From assembly GCF_001460635.1 (NCBI RefSeq), contig NZ_LN907858.1, positions 1,612,001-1,676,000 of the forward strand: a stretch of DNA of 64,000 nucleotides, written 5' to 3'. Origin of the DNA: Helicobacter typhlonius (GTDB lineage Bacteria; Campylobacterota; Campylobacteria; Campylobacterales; Helicobacteraceae). Made by a program: the position numbers and the translations under genes. The notes beneath the pieces are model-generated. The model did no database searches. It saw only the letters and a list, made by a program, of their open reading frames with translations, and was not told the DNA's origin. Each line of letters opens with the position of its first letter. Positions within the stretch are counted from its first letter, which is position 1. This document shows positions 1 to 9,532 of this stretch, piece by piece.

Positions 1-1
1 C

Positions 2-568
2 GCCACCACCACGCTTAGAGGCGAGATAGGACGCATTAATCTTGATGATTCTCTCTCATCACGTGATAGGCTAAATGCCGCGTTGCAAGTGGCTTTGGGC
101 GATGCGGCAAATAATTGGGGTGTGAAAATTATGCGTGTAGAAATTAGCGAAATCTCTGTCCCACGTGATATTGAAGTCGCTATGAACTTGCAGATGAAAG
201 CAGAGCGCGAAAAAAGAGCGATTGAGCTTAAAGCACAAGCCGAAAAAGAAGCTTTAATACGCAACGCCGAAGCCCTCAAACAAGAAAAGGTGCTCCAAGC
301 TGAGGCGATTGAAAGAATGGCTGATGCGAAAAAATATGAGCAAATCGCCCTCGCACAAGGGCAAAGCGATGCTATGGAACTCATCGCTAATCAAATGGCA
401 AAAAACGCACAGGCAGCGGAATTTTTGCTAGTCAAAGAGCGCATTAGTGCTTTCAATGAGCTTTCAAAGAATCCAAGCAAGGATAAGGTGATTATCCCTT
501 ACGAGACAAGCGAATTTATCGGCGGCTTAAGCGTAATAAGCGACTTTTTTGGAAAAAATTCTAAGTAA
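2..568 (+). CDS. Paraslipin-type SPFH/Band 7 membrane protein, C-terminal part
   Basis: The open frame runs in from the left edge, so the start lies outside the window. The visible 188 residues begin in the conserved end of the SPFH domain (SSRDRLNAALQ, NWGVKIMRVEI), followed by an alanine- and glutamate-rich coiled-coil stretch (QMKAEREKRAIELKAQAEKEA) and a tail ending in GGLSVISDFFGKNSK. This is the layout of QmcA/paraslipin proteins. Family members are anchored by an N-terminal membrane helix and form large oligomers that organise membrane domains or hold proteases; a role here is inferred only from family. A hairpin 38 bases downstream probably ends the transcript. Confidence 0.85.
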   Translation, partial: ATTTLRGEIGRINLDDSLSSRDRLNAALQVALGDAANNWGVKIMRVEISEISVPRDIEVAMNLQMKAEREKRAIELKAQAEKEALIRNAEALKQEKVLQAEAIERMADAKKYEQIALAQGQSDAMELIANQMAKNAQAAEFLLVKERISAFNELSKNPSKDKVIIPYETSEFIGGLSVISDFFGKNSK

Positions 569-606
569 GTTTTTCTCGCAGAATTAAAATACACTATAAA
601 AGGGCA

Positions 607-629
607 AGATTCTAAACAATATAGAATCT
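607..629 (+). terminator. Hairpin made of an inverted AGATTCT pair
   Basis: AGATTCTA (607-614) pairs with TAGAATCT (622-629) around a 7-base loop and is followed by AAAATTTT. It lies just after the SPFH gene and fits an intrinsic terminator. Its arms are the 7-mer that is over-abundant throughout the window. Confidence 0.5.
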
Positions 630-780
630 AAAATTTTAAATCCCACAAGTGAGGTAAAATGTGAGGGCGAGATGCGTGCGTATTAGTGAGCCAAAGCCCA
701 CATTTTGTACCCCACAAAAACCTTGACATAGCGCACTTTCTAAAAACAGAATCCTTATTCTTAAGTGTAAAAAATTAAAC

Positions 781-976
781 GCAACAAGGTGGGCAAAATA
801 TAAAATCTCGGTTTCTAGCCTAAACTCTCCAACACAACTCCCCTTGCGCGTTGCAATGCCTGTGGAATCTTCCTAGTCGTTCAACAATAGCAATTGTCTG
901 TTTGCGAGATGATTTTCACACCAAAGTATAAAACCACCCCGCATAGCCCAAGCACGATTAATGCTAAAATGATCAT
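781..976 (-). pseudogene. Decayed N-terminal fragment of an SPFH/paraslipin gene
   Basis: On the minus strand a ribosome-binding site (AAAGGAGA) precedes ATG at 976. The short frame 976-881 encodes one hydrophobic helix and then VKIISQTD before a stop. One frame over, the sequence continues as AIVERLGRFHR, and after more damage as FYILPTLLR. These match in order the start of paraslipins: membrane helix, VKIVPQ, VERLGRFHR, NFIIPFLDR. Nothing recognisable follows. It reads as the 5' end of a second SPFH gene, inverted relative to the one at the left edge, with at least one frameshift. Apart from this and the hairpin at 607, I see nothing in the 520 bases between the flanking genes. Confidence 0.6.
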
Positions 977-1088
977 TATGTCTCCTTTAAAAATTCACAA
1001 AATGTGGGGATTATAGCGTAAAAAAGACTTAAGAAGTTAAGTAAAGGGAGTAAATCAGCCTAGACATCACATTATAAAGATGTAATGC

Positions 1089-1457
1089 CTAAACCTGTTC
1101 GTCCAAAATAAGTTTACATATTGCGTGATTAACAAGACTCTTTTCTGAATATTTAGATATATCAAAATTTTTCTTACTAAGCTCTGCAATAGCATTGTCA
1201 TATACCTTTAGCCAACTTTTAACTTTTTCATTTGTTGAGCTTAATCCATAATATTCAGGGTCTACCAACAAACGATATAAATCAGGTATATCATTACTGC
1301 CTAGAAACTTAATCTTGTTTTTATGATAATATTGCTTACACACTTCTTTGTTTTTCTTATTAAAGATATTATTGTCATAAATAGGGTCTCCAAAGTCAGC
1401 ACTTACTCCTGTAAGTAAAGCATTCAATGCAACTATTCCTACTACACTCTTTTTCAT
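1089..1457 (-). CDS. Small secreted protein of unknown function
   Basis: A 122-residue protein with a clear signal peptide: MKKS, a hydrophobic core, and a probable cleavage near residue 20 (GVSA/DF). The mature part is about 100 residues, polar, with two cysteines (CKQYY, ICKLI) that could form a disulfide. The start is supported by AAGGAGAG eight bases upstream. I do not recognise the family. It stands alone between the SPFH remnant and alaS, and the 145 bases before alaS hold nothing obvious. Confidence 0.65.
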   Translation of the reverse strand: MKKSVVGIVALNALLTGVSADFGDPIYDNNIFNKKNKEVCKQYYHKNKIKFLGSNDIPDLYRLLVDPEYYGLSSTNEKVKSWLKVYDNAIAELSKKNFDISKYSEKSLVNHAICKLILDEQV

Positions 1458-1603
1458 TTTCTCTCCTTGTCATTGAAAGTAAAATTTAAACTTTCCACTA
1501 TAACAACAAAAAAAGCTTAATCAATTCACAAATAAAAATTTTATTTTGTTTCATTCTTTCATATTGCAACGAAAAAACATTATGTGGAGTGTAGTATTCC
1601 TTA

Positions 1604-4279
1604 TTACACAGCCTTGAGGGCAATATCTCTTGCGAGATTCAAAGCCTGTGAGATTTTGCTCATATCTTTGCCTCCAGCGGTAGCAAAGTCATCTCTGCCC
1701 CCGCCATTGCCACCTAGAATCTGCGCTACTTCTCTCACCCACGCTCCAGCTTTAAGAGAATCTATGCCTTTTACTCCCGCCGTGATAGCGATTTTGCCCT
1801 CACTTTGACTAATAAGTAAAATCGCTACATGCATATTTTCATTTTTCGCCTTATCCACAAGCTCCTTTGCCTGTGCGCTATCAATAGAATCAAGCTGCGA
1901 GATAATAAGCGTTGCGCCATTTATCTCCTCAAAATCAAGGCTTTTGACACTGCTTTTTGCTTTCTTTTCACGCTCTTTGAGTTTTGCTAACTCGCCTTTG
2001 AGCTTTTCAATGCCCTGCATCACATCTTGCGCCTTAAGGCTCTCTTTTGCTATTTTAAGAGAATCTAATGCCGCCCTGCCATAGCTATACGCCGCTGCGC
2101 CGCACACTGCTTCAATACGCCGCACACCGCTACTGACACCGGATTCTTTGATGATATAAAAGCTGCCAATCTCTGCCGTGCTGCCTGTGTGGATTCCACC
2201 ACATAGCTCGATAGAATCCCCAAAGCGCACCACACGCACGACATCGCCATACTTCTCGCCAAAAAGTGCCATTGCGCCCTTTGCCTTTGCCTCATTGATA
2301 CCCATATACTCGCATTCTTGCTTGCTCGCACGAGCGATTGCCGCATTTACAAGGCTTTCAATCTGTGCTAACTCCTCGCCGCTCACTGCCTTTGGGTGAG
2401 AAAAATCAAAGCGCAAACGAGTAGATTCTACAAGGCTACCCGCTTGAGCGATATGGCTGCCTAGCACATCACGCAATGCCTTATGCAGCAAATGCGTGGC
2501 GGAATGGTGCTTTGCAATCTCAAGACGCGCATTATCCACCACCGCGCGCACGACATCATTTACCCCAATGCTCTTGTTTGCGTGAATGCGAGAGAGATTA
2601 AGCCCAAAATACTTTTGCGTATCAAGCACTTGCGCAAGTGTGGAATCTGCGCCTTGTTTGATAAGCACACCCTTATCCCCCACAGGACCGCCAGATTCGG
2701 GATAAAAGGGCGTTTTATCAAGCATTACATAGCCCTCTTGCCCCGCTTGGAGTGTATCTATCTTTTGAAATGCAAAATCTAAGAGGGCTACAACCTTGCA
2801 ATCCGCGCTCATACATTCATAGCCAATAAATTCATTCTCGCCAAATGCACTTAGAAGCGCACTAAAATCGCCCTCTTTCAAGGCGTCCCCACTGCCTTTC
2901 CAACTTGCCTTGCCCCTGTTTTTCTGCTCTGCCATACATCGCTCAAAACTTGCCAAATCCACCTCTAAGCCCTGCTCACGCAGCATATCTTGGGTTAAAT
3001 CAAGAGGGAATCCATAGGTATCATAGAGTTTAAACGCCACTTCGCCGCTAAACAATGGGCTTTGTCCTTGCGTGCTTGATATTGTCTTAGAATCTAGCTC
3101 ATCTGTTAGCTTTTCACGCTCTTTGTCAAAAAGGCTCATTCCTGATTCTATGGTTTCAAAAAAACGCGCTTCCTCTGCCTTGCACTGCTCCATAATGGCG
3201 TTTTTGCGCTCGTTCAAATAGCTATAATGTCCGCCCATACACTCACACACAGAGGCAATGACTTCAAACAAAAAGGGCTTTTGCAGTCCAAGCAAATAGC
3301 CGTGTCGCACCGCGCGGCGCAAGATTCTACGCAGCACATAGCCTCGCCCCTCTTTATCAAAATTTACCCCTTGCGCGAGGAGGAATGCCACACTTCTAGC
3401 GTGGTCGGCAATCACTCTAAAACTCGCACTCTCCTTTTGCGCTTGTCGTATTTGCTCTGCGCTTAATTGCATTGTGTTTTGCAAAAGCGTGCCATCGTGG
3501 TAGTATGTCTTGTGAGTGAGATTCTCTATTGTTTTCATCAGTGGCGCAAATAACGAGGTATCAAAGTTATTGATTTTGCCCTCTTTGAGTGCAATAACCC
3601 GCTCTAAGCCCATTCCTGTGTCAATGCTTGGCTTTGGTAGCGGTGTGCGTATGCCGTCTTTTTGCTCAAACTGCATAAACACAAGATTCCATATTTCTAA
3701 GAATCTATCGCCCTCGCCGCCAAAATAATCCTCGCTCGAATGGAAAAATTCTGCGCCTTGATCGACATAAATCTCACTACAAGGTCCGCAAGGTCCGCTA
3801 TCGCCCATTTGCCAAAAGTTATCCTTATCGCCCATTCTTTTTATGCGGCTTGGCTCAATGTGTTCGCACCACAGCTCATAGGCTTCATCATCGCTTTCGT
3901 GAATGGTTACATATAACACAGATTTATCAAAACCTAGAATCTGCGTTACAAACTCCCACGCATAGGCAATCGCGTCTTTTTTAAAATAATCGCCAAAGCT
4001 AAAGTTGCCTAGCATTTCAAAAAGCGTGTGGTGGCGCGCGGTGTAGCCGACATTTTCTAAGTCATTATGCTTGCCACCTGCGCGGATACAAAGCTGGGAG
4101 CTTGTCGCTCGTGGTGGCGTAGGTGTGGGAATCTTGCCCGTAAAAATATCTTTAAACTGCACCATACCTGCATTGGTAAAAAGCAAGCTCGCATCATCAG
4201 GCACAAGCGGCATAGAATCATAAATTTTATGAGCTTTAGAAGCAAAAAAATCAAGATAAGCTTGACGAATGTTTTTCAT
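1604..4279 (-). CDS. alaS: Alanyl-tRNA synthetase
   Basis: Class II synthetase that charges tRNA-Ala in the cytoplasm. It starts with the typical [11 protein letters not shown] and shows motif-2-like and motif-3 regions, the editing-domain zinc ligands HHSATHLLH (about residue 590) and CGGIHTG (about 693), and a C-terminal DHHA1-type domain ending in [17 protein letters not shown]. At about 891 residues it is full length. I chose ATG at 4279, six bases after AAGG. ATG at 4282 is also possible; the upstream TTG is not needed. It follows the PAP2 gene by about 11 bases and may be cotranscribed with it. Confidence 0.96.
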   Translation of the reverse strand: MKNIRQAYLDFFASKAHKIYDSMPLVPDDASLLFTNAGMVQFKDIFTGKIPTPTPPRATSSQLCIRAGGKHNDLENVGYTARHHTLFEMLGNFSFGDYFKKDAIAYAWEFVTQILGFDKSVLYVTIHESDDEAYELWCEHIEPSRIKRMGDKDNFWQMGDSGPCGPCSEIYVDQGAEFFHSSEDYFGGEGDRFLEIWNLVFMQFEQKDGIRTPLPKPSIDTGMGLERVIALKEGKINNFDTSLFAPLMKTIENLTHKTYYHDGTLLQNTMQLSAEQIRQAQKESASFRVIADHARSVAFLLAQGVNFDKEGRGYVLRRILRRAVRHGYLLGLQKPFLFEVIASVCECMGGHYSYLNERKNAIMEQCKAEEARFFETIESGMSLFDKEREKLTDELDSKTISSTQGQSPLFSGEVAFKLYDTYGFPLDLTQDMLREQGLEVDLASFERCMAEQKNRGKASWKGSGDALKEGDFSALLSAFGENEFIGYECMSADCKVVALLDFAFQKIDTLQAGQEGYVMLDKTPFYPESGGPVGDKGVLIKQGADSTLAQVLDTQKYFGLNLSRIHANKSIGVNDVVRAVVDNARLEIAKHHSATHLLHKALRDVLGSHIAQAGSLVESTRLRFDFSHPKAVSGEELAQIESLVNAAIARASKQECEYMGINEAKAKGAMALFGEKYGDVVRVVRFGDSIELCGGIHTGSTAEIGSFYIIKESGVSSGVRRIEAVCGAAAYSYGRAALDSLKIAKESLKAQDVMQGIEKLKGELAKLKEREKKAKSSVKSLDFEEINGATLIISQLDSIDSAQAKELVDKAKNENMHVAILLISQSEGKIAITAGVKGIDSLKAGAWVREVAQILGGNGGGRDDFATAGGKDMSKISQALNLARDIALKAV

Positions 4280-4290
4280 CATAATCCTTG

Positions 4291-4881
4291 TCAAAACCTA
4301 TGCATTACGCTAAGGCTTACCGATGTATTTCCCTGCCTATCGCTATCAATACTCGGTAAAATCATCGTATTTTTAGGCTGATACTCACTTGTAAAGAGCC
4401 ACGCAAATCCCCAAGCAATTATCGCACCAACACTCACTTGTAAAATAGAATGTTTCTTAGCCTCAACCCTTGAAGCCGCTGTAAGCACGGCAAGTCCTCC
4501 CACAGGCAAGGCACTTTTCCACCCGTAGCGGTAATATACATATCCAGCCGCGCTAAAAGCCCCAGCTGAATGTCCGCTAGGCATTCCTTTCCAGTCCTCA
4601 CAACAAGGGCGTTTCGCCCACTTAAGCGGATGTCCGCCATTATGCACACTTTCAAAGCTATATTTTAATCCTTCAACTACAAGCTGTGTGCTTAAAGTGC
4701 CAAGTACAAGTTGCCCCATACCCTCATAGTCTTCCATTGCCAAAGATACAACCATCACATACACGGGCAAAAACCTAAACGCATCGCCAAATTGTTCAAA
4801 TTGATTCTCTTGCGTATAAACGGGGGGGGGGGCATAGATAAAAAAGACCAATGCAAATTGCATAAAAAAATTTCGCCACAT
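4291..4881 (-). CDS. PAP2-family phosphatase with a slippery C11 tract, probably phase-variable
   Basis: A 196-residue membrane protein of the type 2 phosphatidic acid phosphatase superfamily. It has an N-terminal signal-like helix, KWAKRP, PSGHS (about residue 103) and SRVEAKKH (about 140), the three PAP2 signatures. The catalytic histidines are present, but the aspartate usually four residues after the last His is Gln (HSILQ). From memory H. pylori HP0851 also departs there. Relatives remove phosphate from lipid A or undecaprenyl pyrophosphate at the outer face of the inner membrane. The tract of eleven C sits at codons 18-21, right after the signal helix, so a one-base slip would abolish the protein. 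As read it is in frame (ON). A good site, AAGGA, precedes the ATG. Confidence 0.82.
   Translation of the reverse strand: MWRNFFMQFALVFFIYAPPPVYTQENQFEQFGDAFRFLPVYVMVVSLAMEDYEGMGQLVLGTLSTQLVVEGLKYSFESVHNGGHPLKWAKRPCCEDWKGMPSGHSAGAFSAAGYVYYRYGWKSALPVGGLAVLTAASRVEAKKHSILQVSVGAIIAWGFAWLFTSEYQPKNTMILPSIDSDRQGNTSVSLSVMHRF
4822..4832 (-). repeat. Homopolymeric tract, 11 C on the coding strand
   Basis: Eleven uninterrupted G on the plus strand, C in the PAP2 reading frame, coding for a run of prolines after the signal helix. Tracts this long slip during replication in Helicobacter and Campylobacter and switch genes on and off. Confidence 0.85.
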
Positions 4882-4947
4882 AGATTTCCTTAATATTTTA
4901 TAATAAAATGCTATTATAAGATTTTATCCTTAAACTGCATTTTGGAT

Positions 4948-5874
4948 TCAAGCATTATTTATAGCATATTCTACCGCATTGAGATAGCTTTGCACACTGA
5001 TATTGCTTCCTTTTTTATATGCCTTATCATACGCTACGCCGTGATCCACAGAAGTGCGCAAAATAGGCAAATCAAGGCTGACATTAATGCTCTCCTCAAA
5101 ATACAGCGCCTTAAGCGGAGCTAAGCCTACATCGTGATACATACTCACAAAATACCTAAACTTTGCACGATTAAGCGGAGAAAATGCACTATCAGGTGGA
5201 TATGCGCCAAAAAATAGTTCTTTTCCCAAAGCCATATTTGCTTCATGCACTGCCTCGCTAATAGAGCTATCCTCATCTCCCATAATACCCTCATCGCCGC
5301 AATGTGGATTAAGCCCTAGCACACAGCACGGCTCATCTAAAGCCACAGCCAAAGCAAAGCGAAGTAAAAAATCAATAAGTTTCTCTTTTTTTACATACGC
5401 GCTCACATCTTTGAGGGCAATATGGTCGGTAAAAAGTGCGACAAAAAGTGCAGGACAGCCCAGCATCATAATGCCCTGTTTCTTAAAAAAAGTAGATAAG
5501 GCGTGAGTATGCCCCACAAATGCCACTCCGGCTTCCTGCCACGCTTTTTTGTGTATAGGCAAGGTTACTAACGCCACACATTCACCACTTTGGGTAAGAT
5601 TCACCCCCTGCATAAAGCTGTGGTAGCTATATGCGCCACTTTTTGCACTCACCACACCCGGCGTGATAAAATTCCCTACATCATAGGCAAAATCACCCAC
5701 ACACTGTATATCTAGGGGTATAGGATAAGATAGAATCTCACTCGCAGATTCTAAAACTTCTCGATGAGCGCAATAGAGTGGCTCACAGATTTGAGAAATA
5801 ATCTTATGCGCTCTTAAAGCAATTTCAATCCCCACGCCATTGACATCGCCAATACTAATGGCTATTTTTGGCAC
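4948..5874 (-). CDS. pdxA: 4-hydroxythreonine-4-phosphate dehydrogenase
   Basis: Oxidises 4-phosphohydroxy-threonine in the deoxyxylulose 5-phosphate-dependent route to pyridoxal phosphate. It opens with the family signature KIAISIGDVNGVGIEIAL. Metal-ligand histidines are visible in VGHTHAL, MYHDVGLAP and SVDHGVAYD, and the last carries the usual C-terminal RTSVDHG. The length of 308 residues is normal. The start overlaps the end of pdxJ by 13 bases, so the two consecutive partners of vitamin B6 synthesis are translationally linked. Confidence 0.95.
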   Translation of the reverse strand: MPKIAISIGDVNGVGIEIALRAHKIISQICEPLYCAHREVLESASEILSYPIPLDIQCVGDFAYDVGNFITPGVVSAKSGAYSYHSFMQGVNLTQSGECVALVTLPIHKKAWQEAGVAFVGHTHALSTFFKKQGIMMLGCPALFVALFTDHIALKDVSAYVKKEKLIDFLLRFALAVALDEPCCVLGLNPHCGDEGIMGDEDSSISEAVHEANMALGKELFFGAYPPDSAFSPLNRAKFRYFVSMYHDVGLAPLKALYFEESINVSLDLPILRTSVDHGVAYDKAYKKGSNISVQSYLNAVEYAINNA

Positions 5875-6659
5875 ATCGCCTCTTTCATTTGAATAATTGC
5901 ACGCTCTAGCCCCACAAACATCGCTCTTGCGATAATACTATGCCCAATATTTAGCTCACTAATGTAAGGAATAGTGGCAACCGCGCCCACATTTTGATAA
6001 TTAAGCCCGTGTCCCGCAAAGCATTCAAGTGAGCGTGTATCCGTGCTAGAAGTCGCTAAAGTCGCGCATTGAGAGAGTTCATCAAGGCTTATTTTAATTT
6101 GCTCCAGCATATCACGCATAGGCATATCTAACTCCTTAATGCTATGTTGTGTGCGCGAGAGATTACTATAAGCCATAAGGTGCAAATTTGCGTATTTACC
6201 CGTGTGTAGCTCCACAGCGTCCGCTCCAAGCTCCCTTGCAAGAAAGATAGATTCTTTTTTAGGGTCGATAAAAAGCGCACTTGCAATACCCACAGATTCA
6301 AAGGCTTTGAGTGTAGTGCGTATAGTGTTGTAATGAGATTCTATATCCAGCCCACCTTCAGTTGTAATTTCCTCTCTCTTCTCTGGCACAAGCGTAATAC
6401 GGCGGGGCTTGAGAGCACAAAGATAGTCTATAATCTTTTCATCAAGAGCAGATTCTATATTAATAGGCAAAGGGCTTGATTGAATAATGCGCTTTACATC
6501 ACTATCGTGGATATGTCGCCTATCCTCGCGCAAATGCAAGGTGATTTGGTGTGCTCCCGCATTTTTTGCCACAAACACCGCTTCTAGCGGGTCAGGCTCA
6601 TAAATCGCTCTCGCCTCACGCAAAGTCGCAATATGATCGATATTTACCCCTAATCTCAT
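5862..6659 (-). CDS. pdxJ: Pyridoxine 5'-phosphate synthase
   Basis: TIM-barrel enzyme that joins 1-deoxyxylulose 5-phosphate with the product of PdxA to give pyridoxine phosphate. The signature LGVNIDHIATLREAR is at the N-terminus, followed by ITLHLREDRRHI and the phosphate-binding end (GHSIIARAMFVGLERAI). I chose ATG 6659, six bases after AAGGAGG; ATG 6662 directly before it is too close to that site. This gives 265 residues. It ends inside the start of pdxA. Confidence 0.95.
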   Translation of the reverse strand: MRLGVNIDHIATLREARAIYEPDPLEAVFVAKNAGAHQITLHLREDRRHIHDSDVKRIIQSSPLPINIESALDEKIIDYLCALKPRRITLVPEKREEITTEGGLDIESHYNTIRTTLKAFESVGIASALFIDPKKESIFLARELGADAVELHTGKYANLHLMAYSNLSRTQHSIKELDMPMRDMLEQIKISLDELSQCATLATSSTDTRSLECFAGHGLNYQNVGAVATIPYISELNIGHSIIARAMFVGLERAIIQMKEAMCQK

Positions 6660-6669
6660 CATCACCTCC

Positions 6670-7152
6670 TTATTTCTCCATAGCAATAACACCACTGCGA
6701 ATAATCTCTTTTGGATTAAAGATTTTCACAGCAGCGATAAATTGATTAATTGCGGTTGGCTTATCAGTGGCGATGACAATGATATATTTTTCATTCGCAT
6801 TGACAATCTTACCATTGTAAGCCTTACACAGCACCTCTATATCTGCTAAACGCTCACTTAATGGAATCTTTACAAGCGCTGCCTCTTTTTCAAGCAAATC
6901 ATCGTTTGAAATCACGCTCACCACCGGGATAAGCTTATGTAGTTGCTTGATAATCTGCTCTATCACCACTTCCGAGCCTTGCGTAACAATCGTAATGCGT
7001 GAGAGATTGCTATTTGGAATGGGGGCAGTAGTCAAAGATTCTATATTATAGCCCCGCGCAGAGAAAAGCCCGGAAATACGCGCTAAGACGCTATGCTCGT
7101 TAATCACATTCACACAAATACTTTTTTTCATTTCTTTATTTTTTGCTTCCAT
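6670..7152 (-). CDS. ilvH: Acetolactate synthase small (regulatory) subunit
   Basis: Regulatory subunit of acetohydroxyacid synthase. The N-terminal ACT domain (VNVINEHSVLARISGLFSARGYNIESL) senses valine, and the C-terminal domain activates the IlvB catalytic subunit. The length of 160 residues is typical. It starts 18 bases after ilvB ends, with AAGGAAG before the ATG, so it belongs to one operon with ilvB. Confidence 0.95.
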   Translation of the reverse strand: MEAKNKEMKKSICVNVINEHSVLARISGLFSARGYNIESLTTAPIPNSNLSRITIVTQGSEVVIEQIIKQLHKLIPVVSVISNDDLLEKEAALVKIPLSERLADIEVLCKAYNGKIVNANEKYIIVIATDKPTAINQFIAAVKIFNPKEIIRSGVIAMEK

Positions 7153-7170
7153 TGTTGCTTCCTTATGCGA

Positions 7171-8862
7171 TTATTTACTCTGCGGGAGCATCATCTCATA
7201 GATTGCCCCACCTGTTGGCACCATAGGCAACACATTTTCGTGTCTATCAATAAGAACCTCAATAAACGCCACTTTTTTAGAATCTAGCGCGGCTTTGAGT
7301 GCTGGGGCAAACTCATCTTTACGCTCTACCCTAAAGCCCACACCTCCAAAAGATTCTATAAGCTTCACAAAATTCGGCTGCAAACTCAAATCTACGTGAG
7401 AGAGGCGATTATCATAAAATAAAGTCTGCCATTGGCGCACCATACCCAAATAATTATTATTCAAAATCACATTAATTACAGGAATATTATATGCTACACA
7501 AGTCATTAACTCTTGAATATTCATCAAAATTGAGCCATCTCCTGTAATATTGACGATAATTTTATCCTCACACGCGAGTTTTGCACCAAGAGCAGCGGGC
7601 AAGCCATAGCCCATTGTGCCAAGCCCCCCGCTGCTTAAAAATTGACGCGGAAAGCTAAAAGGATAAAACTGCGCCGCCCACATTTGGTGCTGTCCCACAT
7701 CAGTGGTAATAATCGCCCTCTCACTCAAACTCTCTCCTAGCTGCTCAATAATCCATTGGGGTTTAATAGAATCCTCGCTATCCTCATAGCTTAGCGGATT
7801 CTGTCGCTGCAGTGAGCGCAAATGCTCCCGCCACTGCTCAATATGCTCCCTCTCATAGCCATTAAGCTCGATAAGCATATCAGCAATAGCATACTTCAAG
7901 TCGCCCACAATAGGGTAATCCACACCTACGATTTTACCAATAGAGCTAGGGTCTATATCGATATGTGCTATTTTTGCATTTTTGGCAAACTCACTCAATT
8001 TGCCCGTTACCCTATCATCAAATCTCGCACCAAGGCAAATAAGCAAATCGCACTCGCTCACCGCCATATTTGCCGCATAGCTGCCGTGCATTCCTAGCAT
8101 TCCTAGTAGATTCTCATCATTATGCGCCAAGACGCCAAGCCCGAGCAGAGTCTCCACACAAGGAATCCCTGTGCGATGAGCCAACTCACGCACATCTTCA
8201 CTTGCATTTGAGAGTATCGCACCCCCACCGATATAAAACAAAGGCTTCTTGGCGTGTGTGATAGCCGCGCAAAGCTTTTTGATTTGACGTGGATTCCCCT
8301 TAATCGTAGGTCTATAACTCTGTAATGCAATAGAATCTGGATAGTCAAATGTGCCTAATGTCGCAGTAATATCCTTTGGAATATCCACAAGCACAGGTCC
8401 TTGTCTCCCACTTCGTGCAATATAAAAAGCTTCTTTTAAAATTCTGGGTAATTCGGCAATATTGCGCACTAAAAAATTGTGTTTCGTGCAAGGGCGCGAG
8501 ATTCCAACCGCGTCAATCTCTTGAAATGAATCTGTGCCAATTTGCGTAATAGGCACTTGTCCGCTAATCACCACAAGCGGAATGGAATCTGTGTAAGCGG
8601 TGGCTATTCCTGTAACTGCATTAGTGAATCCCGGACCAGAAGTGATAATAGCCACTCCCACTTCCCCGCTACTGCGCGCATAGCCATCGGCTGAATGCAC
8701 CGCGCCTTGCTCGTGCCGTGCAAGAATATGATGAAAATATTGTTGCTTATAAATCTCATCATAAATATGCAACACCGCACCACCGGGATAACCAAACACT
8801 ACCTTTACGCCCTCTAAATGCAAGGCTTGGATAATCATTTGTGCCCCTGTTAGCTGCTTCAT
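7171..8862 (-). CDS. ilvB: Acetolactate synthase large (catalytic) subunit
   Basis: Thiamine-diphosphate enzyme that makes acetolactate (to valine and leucine) or acetohydroxybutyrate (to isoleucine). It has the three-domain layout of the family: N-terminal PYR domain with the catalytic glutamate in ARHEQGAVH, a central FAD-type domain, and the C-terminal PP domain with the cofactor motif GDGSILMNIQEL...NNNYLG. It has 563 residues and AAAGGAG before the ATG. With ilvA at 50.8 kb the cell has entry enzymes for isoleucine synthesis. Confidence 0.96.
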   Translation of the reverse strand: MKQLTGAQMIIQALHLEGVKVVFGYPGGAVLHIYDEIYKQQYFHHILARHEQGAVHSADGYARSSGEVGVAIITSGPGFTNAVTGIATAYTDSIPLVVISGQVPITQIGTDSFQEIDAVGISRPCTKHNFLVRNIAELPRILKEAFYIARSGRQGPVLVDIPKDITATLGTFDYPDSIALQSYRPTIKGNPRQIKKLCAAITHAKKPLFYIGGGAILSNASEDVRELAHRTGIPCVETLLGLGVLAHNDENLLGMLGMHGSYAANMAVSECDLLICLGARFDDRVTGKLSEFAKNAKIAHIDIDPSSIGKIVGVDYPIVGDLKYAIADMLIELNGYEREHIEQWREHLRSLQRQNPLSYEDSEDSIKPQWIIEQLGESLSERAIITTDVGQHQMWAAQFYPFSFPRQFLSSGGLGTMGYGLPAALGAKLACEDKIIVNITGDGSILMNIQELMTCVAYNIPVINVILNNNYLGMVRQWQTLFYDNRLSHVDLSLQPNFVKLIESFGGVGFRVERKDEFAPALKAALDSKKVAFIEVLIDRHENVLPMVPTGGAIYEMMLPQSK

Positions 8863-8904
8863 AAAAACTCCTTTTGCCTCTTTAGTCGCTTTTAAAAAGC
8901 GTTG

Positions 8905-8910
8905 ATGATA
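8905..8910 (-). promoter_or_regulatory. Possible -10 box for ilvB-ilvH
   Basis: TATCAT lies about 40 bases before the ilvB ATG, and the stretch between them holds a short palindrome (GCTTTTAAAAAGC, 8888-8900). The 280 bases between ilvB and the divergent lipoprotein gene contain no other gene I can see and no obvious leader peptide. Confidence 0.3.
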
Positions 8911-9142
8911 CCTAAATTTTGTTTAAAATATGCAGCTTTAGATGATTGAATCTCACGCTTTTTGTGTATATGTGCTTTTTTGCACCTTTTAATGCAATAA
9001 AGCAATGTCAAAAGTTAGGAAATTGCTATGTTTAGGATTTAACTCTTATTTTTAAGAATCCAACAATATACAAAAGTTATATTATGTTTGTTACAAAATT
9101 TCGCTAGGATTAAATTTTTATTTTATTTCACAAGGAGTCTTA

Positions 9143-9532
9143 ATGCTAAAAAAATTAGCATTTACTTTGGGCGCGGCACTTGCGCTATTTTTTGTAGGCT
9201 GCGGTGGAGATACACCAAAAGATGTGGCGGTTTCTTTCATTGAGGATGTATATAATGGCAAGGGCGATGCACTTATCAAGTATGTGTATATTCCAGAAAA
9301 TGAAAAAGCGGGTGCAAAAGAGTTTGTAGAGGGCAAACTTAAAGCAGCGGCTGAAATAGCTAAAGAAAATGCGGACAATGCTGGAGGAGTAAAAAATATA
9401 GAAGTGTTGTCTGAAAAAGTAGATGAAAAGAAAGCAAGAATAGAATTGCGCGTGAATTTTAAGAATGGTGAAGACAAAATGGAGCACGTGAAGCTAACAA
9501 ACATAGATGGCAAATGGAAAATTGACCTCTAA
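9143..9532 (+). CDS. DUF4878-like lipoprotein
   Basis: A 129-residue protein with a lipoprotein signal (MLKK, hydrophobic core, FVGC at residue 20). The mature part, beginning TPKDVAVSFIEDVYNGKGD and ending DGKWKIDL, has the small NTF2-like fold pattern of DUF4878 proteins. No catalytic residues are recognisable. ACAAGGAGT precedes the ATG. It overlaps the next gene by 26 bases. Confidence 0.75.
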   Translation: MLKKLAFTLGAALALFFVGCGGDTPKDVAVSFIEDVYNGKGDALIKYVYIPENEKAGAKEFVEGKLKAAAEIAKENADNAGGVKNIEVLSEKVDEKKARIELRVNFKNGEDKMEHVKLTNIDGKWKIDL

